A stretch of 9,452 nt of DNA. Origin: CAZGXM01 sp964529795. GTDB taxonomy: Bacteria; Bacillota; JADQBR01. Positions within the stretch are counted from its first letter, which is position 1. Every line of letters starts with the position of its first letter. Where the stretch lies: contig CAZGXM010000078.1 of the NCBI GenBank assembly GCA_964529795.1, positions 1-9,452 on the forward strand. The letters run 5' to 3'. The notes under the pieces were generated by a model. That model was given only the letters and a program-made list of their open reading frames with translations, did no database searches and was not told where the DNA came from. A program made the position numbers and the translations under genes. This document shows, one piece after another, positions 1 to 5,914 of this stretch.

Positions 1-1
1 T

Positions 2-3000
2 GATAATTCCCGCAGGACACTGACAGGCTATCTTAAAGGTGAGCTGTCCGATGATGGGGAAACGGGGTTTGTTTATCTGCGAGACGGTGTTTTCTCTAGC
101 TACCTGGCAGCGGAGTTTTATGACACGGTCAAACAGCAGCACATCACGGCAGGGGTTGTCTTTGACGTGTACAAGGACGAAAAACCTTCCCACAAGTTTT
201 TTATCCTGGATGGTAATATTCCCGCCAACCACTTTATTATAGATAACACTCCCATGAACTATCAGACTCTGCGGGCCTATTTCAAGAATAATAATGACGT
301 CAAATACCAGTTTTTTGATACCAACAAGAGTTACCAGCAAACCTTCCGGGCCAAGATGGGCAGCTTGAACGAGAAGTTTTTCAGCCTGTTTAAAAAGTCG
401 GTGTCATTTTCGCCCATTATGGACATTGAGAAGTTTATCAGTGAATTTGTCTGTGATGTCAGCAATAAAATAGATATCACTGACATGCAGGATAACATCC
501 GTTATTACAAGCAGTTGGAGCAGGAAGTGGAGATTGTCAACGGGAGAATTGACTGCCTGGAAGCGATTAAAACAAAGTATGAAGAATACGATGCGGAAGA
601 GAAGCGATATCAAGAACAAAGTTATTTGATGGACCGGGCGGAGGACAAGCAGGCGGAGAACCGGATTGATGAATATTGCCGTGAGATAAAGAAAAACAAG
701 GAAGAGATTGCCCGGCTGGCGGATGCACTCTCTCTGGCGGACAGGGAAATAGAGCAGCTTGAGCAGCGGGTGGACAAGCTGCTGCAGGAGAAGTACAACT
801 CCAATGTCTATAAGGAAAGTGAACGACTGAATAATGAAAAGCAAGCGCTTACCCGGGAAATAGGCAGGCTGGAACAGATTATGGATGGCCTTGTGAATAA
901 ACTGAAAAACGCTGGATACCAGTGGCGGGAAAACCTGAACATCTATCTGGAAAAAGTGGATGTGAGCGGGGAATTGCCGGCGGCGGGCAGTTTGAATGCT
1001 CTAAAGGAGCACATTCAATATTTTTCCACACTGACCAGGGATGCGGTTCGGGAAATTTCCGGTGAGAGGCTGCGGGCTGCCCAGTCGGGCATGAAAAAAT
1101 ACCGGGAACTTTTGGAAGACCTATATTACTCCAACCGGAGTAGGCTGCAGGAACTTACCGGGCAAGTAGACAATCTGGCAAAAGAAATAAGTAACCTGAA
1201 GAAAGGTATCAAACCTTATAACCCGAAACTGCTGGAATTACGGGAGGAAATTGAAAAACAGCTGGCAGCCAGATACGGTAAAGACATAGCCGTGGATATT
1301 TTTTGCGAGCTGATGGAAATCAAGGATAAAAGATGGCAGGATGCTGTGGAAGGGTATTTGCATACCCAGAAATTCCACTTGATTGTGGCGCCGGAGTATT
1401 TTATGGATGCATTAAAGGTATATGACAGTCTCAAGTTTGAGCGGCGCTTTTTCAATATTGGCCTGGTTGATGTGGGGAAACTGATGCAGCTGAATCCCAA
1501 GCGGGAGCGGGGCAGCCTGGCTGAGGAGATTATTACCGATAATCCTTATGCCAGGGCCTATGCAGACTTCCTGCTGGGGCGGGTGATGAAGTGCCGGCGG
1601 GTGGAGCAGTTACGAGATTACCGCACTGCCATTACCCCTACCGCCATGCTTTACCAGAACTTTACCGCCCGGCAGCTTGACCCCAAAAGATGGGAAGTCC
1701 CCTATATCGGCAAACGTTCTATAGAAGAACAGATCAAAATCAAGGAAAAACAGCGGCAGCGACTTTCTTTGGCACAGAGTGACCTGAAAGCCAGGGATGA
1801 ATTGCTGGGTAAGCTGAAAAGTATTGAACCTTTAGCGGATGGAGAGATTCAAGACGTAATGTCAAGGGTGGACGAGAGTCGTCCTTATACCGAAAAGCGG
1901 GCAGAGCTCAAGCAGGTAATAAATCAACTGGGGCAGCTTGACCTCAGCTATCTTATGGATATCGACAGGCAAATTGATGCCGCGAGAAAAGAAAAAAGGG
2001 CAGCGACAGCCCGGAGAGAAAAGGTCAGTAATAGTATACAGGATTACCGGACAAAAACCCGGATTATTGAGCAGGAAAAACTGCCCGAAGCCCGGCGGTA
2101 TAAGGAAGAAAAACGGGGGCAGATTGCGGAAAAATATTCCGCAGAGTGGATAAAAACCGTGGGTGAGCTGCGGTTTTCCCGGGAGATGGAAAAGCGGCAG
2201 TCACCGGAGGCCATTTTGACCGCTTTTAAATCTCAGCTTGCCCGCACGGCCAGCCAGAGGCAGCAAAAATGGCAGGAGCTGGTTGCTGTCCGGGCCGATT
2301 ATAACCGGGATTACAAGATGTCCTATGATGTGAACATTACACATAACGAGCCCTTTGACAGGGAGCTCGAGGAGCTTAAAGACACCCAGCTCAGCAGGTA
2401 TTTGGAGAAAATCCAGGATGCCAAGGAGAAGGCTCAAAATCAATTCCAGGAGGATTTTATCAGCAAGCTAAAGCAGAATATTGATGCGGTCAAGGAGCAG
2501 ATTGGCGAGCTGAATGCCGCTTTAAAAAATGTGGCCTTTGGCCGGGACAGCTACCGGTTTGAGGTCAAGCCGGACCCGTATTACAAAAACTATTACGACA
2601 TGATAACAGATAATATGCTGCTGGAGGGTTTTAATTTATTTTCCGCGGAATTTCAGTCAAAACACAGGGATGCCATTGATGAGCTGTTTAAGCGGATTGT
2701 GGATATCGGTGAAGGAAGCCTTACCGCCGACCAGCGGGCAGAACTGGAGAAAAACATCGAAAAGTTTACGGATTACCGTACTTATTTGAATTTTGACCTG
2801 ATTGTAACGGATGAGACGGGCAGGGATTCCCGGCTGTCCAGGGTAATTACCAAAAAATCAGGCGGTGAAACCCAAACCCCGTTTTATATTTCAGTCCTGG
2901 CCTCTTTTACCCGGGTATACCGGGTAAAACCAGGCCGGGGAGACAGTGCCAATACCATGCGGTTGATTGTTTTTGACGAGGCGTTTAATAAGATGGATCA

Positions 3001-3238
3001 CCAGCGGATTCAGGAAAGCATCAAACTATTGAAGAATATGGGCCTGCAGGCCATAATCTCCGCGCCCACTGAGAAAATTGGCGACATTGCACCCATGGTA
3101 GACCGGAATCTGTGCGTGACAAGGGTTAAGGGTTCTACCCTGGTAAGGGCTTTTGACCCCAGGGAGGTGCTGGAACAGCAGGATGGACTATCAAGCGCTG
3201 ATACTGAACAAACTGTTGGACAAGTACGAACGAAGTAG
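2..3238 (+). CDS. jetC: Wadjet protein JetC, MukB/SMC-like ATPase (5' end outside window)
   Basis: This is the motor subunit of a Wadjet plasmid-defence complex, an SMC/MukB-like ATPase that in studied systems acts with JetA and JetB to move or loop circular DNA. The frame is open from base 2, and 1078 residues are visible. The missing N-terminus would carry Walker A. Visible residues 1-90 match the conserved region after Walker A (RRTLTGYLKGEL, then GFVYLRDG). Coiled coil runs from about 163 to 320, a hinge-like globular region from about 420 to 573, and coiled coil again to about 870. The C-terminal ATPase lobe has the ABC signature SGGETQ (S953-Q958), Walker B LIVFDEA (D992, E993) and a D-loop NKMD ending at D999. 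The GTG at 167 is internal, because homology continues upstream of it. The 3' end overlaps jetD. Family assignment is firm. The Wadjet subtype is less certain, with type II my best guess from the JetD partner. Confidence 0.9.
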   Translation, partial: DNSRRTLTGYLKGELSDDGETGFVYLRDGVFSSYLAAEFYDTVKQQHITAGVVFDVYKDEKPSHKFFILDGNIPANHFIIDNTPMNYQTLRAYFKNNNDVKYQFFDTNKSYQQTFRAKMGSLNEKFFSLFKKSVSFSPIMDIEKFISEFVCDVSNKIDITDMQDNIRYYKQLEQEVEIVNGRIDCLEAIKTKYEEYDAEEKRYQEQSYLMDRAEDKQAENRIDEYCREIKKNKEEIARLADALSLADREIEQLEQRVDKLLQEKYNSNVYKESERLNNEKQALTREIGRLEQIMDGLVNKLKNAGYQWRENLNIYLEKVDVSGELPAAGSLNALKEHIQYFSTLTRDAVREISGERLRAAQSGMKKYRELLEDLYYSNRSRLQELTGQVDNLAKEISNLKKGIKPYNPKLLELREEIEKQLAARYGKDIAVDIFCELMEIKDKRWQDAVEGYLHTQKFHLIVAPEYFMDALKVYDSLKFERRFFNIGLVDVGKLMQLNPKRERGSLAEEIITDNPYARAYADFLLGRVMKCRRVEQLRDYRTAITPTAMLYQNFTARQLDPKRWEVPYIGKRSIEEQIKIKEKQRQRLSLAQSDLKARDELLGKLKSIEPLADGEIQDVMSRVDESRPYTEKRAELKQVINQLGQLDLSYLMDIDRQIDAARKEKRAATARREKVSNSIQDYRTKTRIIEQEKLPEARRYKEEKRGQIAEKYSAEWIKTVGELRFSREMEKRQSPEAILTAFKSQLARTASQRQQKWQELVAVRADYNRDYKMSYDVNITHNEPFDRELEELKDTQLSRYLEKIQDAKEKAQNQFQEDFISKLKQNIDAVKEQIGELNAALKNVAFGRDSYRFEVKPDPYYKNYYDMITDNMLLEGFNLFSAEFQSKHRDAIDELFKRIVDIGEGSLTADQRAELEKNIEKFTDYRTYLNFDLIVTDETGRDSRLSRVITKKSGGETQTPFYISVLASFTRVYRVKPGRGDSANTMRLIVFDEAFNKMDHQRIQESIKLLKNMGLQAIISAPTEKIGDIAPMVDRNLCVTRVKGSTLVRAFDPREVLEQQDGLSSADTEQTVGQVRTK
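3161..3185 (+). promoter_or_regulatory. Distant ribosome binding site of jetD with small hairpin in spacer
   Basis: AGGGAGG (3161-3167) is a strong Shine-Dalgarno match, but it lies 15 bases before ATG 3183, longer than usual. The spacer contains a perfect small inverted repeat, TGCTG-GAA-CAGCA (3168-3180), which would shorten the gap if folded. The site is inside jetC, so jetC ribosomes would melt it as they pass. The Shine-Dalgarno is seen directly; any role for the hairpin is inferred and weak. Confidence 0.4.
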
Positions 3239-4430
3239 ACACTATTACGGTGACGCCAGTATTAACCGACGGGTTTCACTGGGCTTTGGTAAAAAGTTTG
3301 GCAGCAGTGATTTTCATCACTATGACCCGGAACAGCTTGAGCAAAAAGAAGCGATACATTTTGTGGTGAGTGAACTGGAGCGCCGGGGTCTGGTGGAGGT
3401 GCAGTGGGAAAAATTTGAAAAGGGAAATATTCTTGAAAAAGTTTATTTAAACCTTGGCAGGCTTTCAGAAGCGTACCAATTGGCGGGGCGTATACCCAAA
3501 CGGGATTTGATTGGCCAGGCGGCAGAGGAATTGGCTGAAATTAAGGAGCAGGTACGGGTGTCATGGTTGGTAGACTTTATTGATGCCATGTTGGTGGAAA
3601 TGAGACACACCAGGGACCTGCCCAAATACCTCCCCCCGGAAAAAGAGGGTTTTCAGCTGCTGCTAAAAACCTTAAAAGGGCTGGATGAAAAGGGAAACAA
3701 TGAGATGCTGGAACGAATTTTTAGCCGGAAATATCTGGGCGGCAGCAAGGTATTCGAAAGCAGGGTCAGGAGGCGGGTCATCAGTATAGCAAAGGATTTT
3801 CTGCTGGAAGGCGCGGACTTGGAGGATGAGGCTGTACTGCAATACTTGGGTATTATCAAAACCTCCGAGGAATTGTTGTTTGCGGGACCATTGGTGATTG
3901 AACTGGGCAGAAATACAATTGATTTTAGCAAATTTACCTTTGGTGCCTCCATGAATGCTGATATGATCAAACACTTCCAACCGGCCCGTCTGAATGTGGA
4001 AAAAGTAATGACCATTGAAAATAAAGCCGTTTATCACGAGTATATCAGATATGCTGACCTTTCCAATCAGTTGGCGGTATACTTGGGTGGTTTTTATAGC
4101 CCGATTAAACGAATTTTTTTAGAAAAAATACATGCTTATGTTGAACAGTCCAAAAACAACACTCTTTTCTATCACTGGGGTGATATAGACCTGGGCGGAT
4201 TGGAGATTTTTTTACAACTCCAGCAGAACATTGTGCCCGGGCTAATACCATATAAAATGGATATTACTACGTTGAGGCAGTATAGCTCTTATGGTGATGC
4301 ACTGACAAAAACCTATGCGGTCAGGCTTGAAAAACTGTTAAAGGACAGTAAATACACCCGGTTTCACGCCCTGATCAGGGAAATGCTCCGCCTGGGCATC
4401 AGATTGGAGCAGGAAGCCTTGGTTATTTAG
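3183..4430 (+). CDS. jetD: Wadjet nuclease subunit JetD (DUF2220, Toprim-like)
   Basis: JetD is the nuclease of Wadjet and cuts the circular DNA that the JetABC motor has engaged. The protein is 415 residues and looks complete. The N-terminal part (1-120) resembles helical DNA-binding arms, with ERRGLVEVQW typical of winged-helix segments. The C-terminal DUF2220/Toprim-like core has the conserved acidic positions: E279 in TIENK, then GGFYS (G302-S306), then D334 and D336 in HWGDIDLGG. These are the expected metal-binding residues, so the nuclease looks active. I chose ATG 3183 because MDYQALILNKLLDKYE fits the family N-terminus. A TTG at 3153 would add ten unlikely residues. The start lies inside jetC, overlapping it by 56 bases, with AGGGAGG at 3161-3167 as a distant Shine-Dalgarno sequence. 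Translation is therefore probably linked to jetC. Confidence 0.9.
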   Translation: MDYQALILNKLLDKYERSRHYYGDASINRRVSLGFGKKFGSSDFHHYDPEQLEQKEAIHFVVSELERRGLVEVQWEKFEKGNILEKVYLNLGRLSEAYQLAGRIPKRDLIGQAAEELAEIKEQVRVSWLVDFIDAMLVEMRHTRDLPKYLPPEKEGFQLLLKTLKGLDEKGNNEMLERIFSRKYLGGSKVFESRVRRRVISIAKDFLLEGADLEDEAVLQYLGIIKTSEELLFAGPLVIELGRNTIDFSKFTFGASMNADMIKHFQPARLNVEKVMTIENKAVYHEYIRYADLSNQLAVYLGGFYSPIKRIFLEKIHAYVEQSKNNTLFYHWGDIDLGGLEIFLQLQQNIVPGLIPYKMDITTLRQYSSYGDALTKTYAVRLEKLLKDSKYTRFHALIREMLRLGIRLEQEALVI

Positions 4431-4657
4431 TGCGTGAGTGTTTCGGGATTTGAGTTAAAAGTATCAAACACGGCTATAAAATGACAAATGCCAGTTTCTT
4501 TTATTTTCACAGTAATGAGTGGTGGGAAGAGAGGATTTATAGGTTCTTGTGAGAATTACAAGCTATATTGGGGGCTCTGAAAGGAGGGAAAACCTGGTCA
4601 CGGAGAAGTCCTTAACTATGGTTAAAAACGGTCAAGTTTGGTGAACCAGGTCTGGAA
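4431..4657 (+). other. Non-coding gap between jetD and yhaO
   Basis: This 227-base stretch separates the Wadjet operon from the yhaO-yhaN unit. No convincing gene or intrinsic terminator was seen, so read-through from jetD is possible. A poor promoter candidate is TTGAGT (4450-4455) with TATAAA (4475-4480), whose spacer is 19 bases. An imperfect inverted repeat, CTTGT-N7-ACAAG (4546-4562), lies just before TATATT (4564-4569) and could be an operator, but no good -35 box accompanies it. The last 78 bases hold a strong Shine-Dalgarno sequence and a long stem, described separately. A 23-codon ORF (4481-4552) has no ribosome binding site. Confidence 0.6.
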
Positions 4658-4660
4658 ATG
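4580..4660 (+). promoter_or_regulatory. Candidate hairpin-bridged (split) ribosome binding site of yhaO
   Basis: AAAGGAGGG (4580-4588) is the best Shine-Dalgarno sequence in the window, yet no ATG, GTG or TTG follows at a usable distance. The next real gene starts 69 bases later at ATG 4658. Between them, ACCTGGTCAC (4592-4601) pairs with GTGAACCAGGT (4641-4651), giving 10 base pairs with one bulged A at 4644. A second small stem, TTAAC-TATG-GTTAA (4612-4625), sits in the loop. Folding would leave 3 bases on the left and 6 on the right, so the effective spacing is about 9. Hairpin-bridged start sites are known from phage T4 genes such as gene 25. The same stem would bury the weak AGGT (4648-4651) beside the ATG. 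Pairing is seen directly; function is inferred. Confidence 0.45.
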
Positions 4661-5914
4661 GTATTGAGATTCGTACATATGGCGGATGTTCATTTGGATA
4701 CAGCCTTTCAAAACCGCAACTCAAGGATGCGGGCTTTCCTGCGGGAATCAATTCGGGAGGCTTTCAGAGCCGGGGTCGATCTGGCTCTAGCGAATGGCTG
4801 TCACGCGATGCTAATTGCCGGGGACCTTTTTGACAATCACACTCTGAGCTTCACCACAGAAAAATTCCTGCTCAAGGAAATGTCCCGTCTCGAAGAAGGG
4901 GACGTGAAGGTCTTTTATGCACCGGGAAATCATGATCCTTTCGGAAGTACTTACCGGGCAAAGCAGATCCGTTGGCCTGCCAACGTCCATATCTTTGCTA
5001 TGCGCAAGCCGGAGGCCTGCCCGCTTACTGATAGTGAAGGGAGAACCAGGGCTGTAATAGTTGGTGCGGGTCATAAAGATAACAGAGAAGGTGAAAACCT
5101 GGCGCGTCTATTCCCAAGGGCTGACAATAACGGCGTTCCGCATATTGGTCTGCTTCACGCCCTGGTCACCGGCAGCAGGGGTGATACTGACCACGAGAGG
5201 TATGCACCCTGCACCTTGGACGACCTCAAAGAAAAGGGGTATGTCTATTGGGCGCTGGGGCACATCCATACCAGAGGAGTTATCTGCGAAGGCCCGTATG
5301 TCGTCTACCCGGGTAATCTGGTTGGACGAAATCCCAGGGAAGATGGGCCAAGGGGTGCATATCTTGTTGAGATTGATGATAATGGAAGCTTGAAGGCAGT
5401 CTTCCATCCCTTGGCTCCGGTATGCTGGCTTGATTTGACTGTCAGCAGCCTGACTACAGCCGATAACCTTGAAAGGCTCAAACGGGTGATTGAAGATTCC
5501 GTTCGGCAGCATCTGGAAAAGAATAACCGGGCGGGGGAGACCATCCTCAGACTTAATCTTGAGGGTCCTTGCCCGGTGTACCGGGAACTGGCCGACCCGG
5601 AAAACCTGGAATTCCTCAGGGAAGACCTGACTCTGGCCTTGGACCTGAAGGACATGGAGCTTGGTACCGGCGGCCTGGTTCCTCCCCTCAGCCCGGATAA
5701 ATACAAGAATGAACCCCATATCTTGGGTATGCTGCTTTCAATCCTTGACTCGCTGGAAACGGATGATGAAATGCTTCTCCAGTTGGCGCCAGATAGATTG
5801 GCGGGTTATGATGGGAGGGCTGACCGTGGGGGGAAAATAGAGTACCTGCGTACTCTCCTGCGCGGGCTGGATTATGAAGCTGCTGCCCGCCTGGTGGAGG
5901 TGGACGAGCGGTGA
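4658..5914 (+). CDS. yhaO: SbcD/Mre11-like metallophosphoesterase, YhaO family
   Basis: This is a cytoplasmic DNA-repair type nuclease of the calcineurin-like metallophosphoesterase superfamily and the likely partner of the ATPase encoded next. The 418 residues include all core metal-binding motifs: D10 and H12 in MADVHLD, D56 in AGDLFD, N91-H92-D93 in PGNHD, H167 in GLLHA, and H202 and H204 in GHIH. YPGNLVGRNPRE (217-228) follows, as in YhaO-type proteins. The C-terminal part (about 240-418) would hold the capping and ATPase-binding regions. Length matches Bacillus YhaO (about 400 residues) better than many SbcD proteins. ATG 4658 is the only start that keeps the phosphoesterase strand RFVHMAD; the in-frame upstream stretch back to the TAA at 4613 contains no ATG, GTG or TTG. 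The gene ends in a 4-base overlap with yhaN. I place it in the YhaO branch from the neighbour's membrane hairpin. It could also be annotated simply as a DNA repair exonuclease. Confidence 0.88.
   Translation: MVLRFVHMADVHLDTAFQNRNSRMRAFLRESIREAFRAGVDLALANGCHAMLIAGDLFDNHTLSFTTEKFLLKEMSRLEEGDVKVFYAPGNHDPFGSTYRAKQIRWPANVHIFAMRKPEACPLTDSEGRTRAVIVGAGHKDNREGENLARLFPRADNNGVPHIGLLHALVTGSRGDTDHERYAPCTLDDLKEKGYVYWALGHIHTRGVICEGPYVVYPGNLVGRNPREDGPRGAYLVEIDDNGSLKAVFHPLAPVCWLDLTVSSLTTADNLERLKRVIEDSVRQHLEKNNRAGETILRLNLEGPCPVYRELADPENLEFLREDLTLALDLKDMELGTGGLVPPLSPDKYKNEPHILGMLLSILDSLETDDEMLLQLAPDRLAGYDGRADRGGKIEYLRTLLRGLDYEAAARLVEVDER

Noticed and set aside
167..169. GTG as the start of jetC, giving a 1023-residue protein
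   Set aside because: The same frame is open back to base 2 and encodes conserved JetC sequence (TGYLKGEL, GFVYLRDG) upstream, so the gene begins before the window.
2909..2925. ACCCGG-GTATA-CCGGGT inverted repeat
   Set aside because: It lies inside conserved jetC sequence (TRVYRV) and is explained by the codons. Similar CCGG-rich palindromes recur in this GC-moderate genome.
3153..3182. TTG 3153 as the jetD start
   Set aside because: It adds MTPGRCWNSR, which does not look like the family, and it would place the AGGGAGG site inside the coding region. ATG 3183 gives the expected N-terminus.
4438..4471. GTGTTT and AAACAC inverted repeat after jetD as a terminator
   Set aside because: Only 6 AT-rich pairs, a 22-base loop and no following T run.
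4481..4552. 23-residue ORF in the jetD-yhaO gap
   Set aside because: There is no ribosome binding site before the ATG and no recognisable composition. It is likely random.
5108..5719. 203-residue minus-strand ORF opposite yhaO
   Set aside because: It is a shadow of the strongly supported yhaO frame, with no family resemblance. The same applies to the minus-strand ORFs opposite yhaN, for example 7528-8043.
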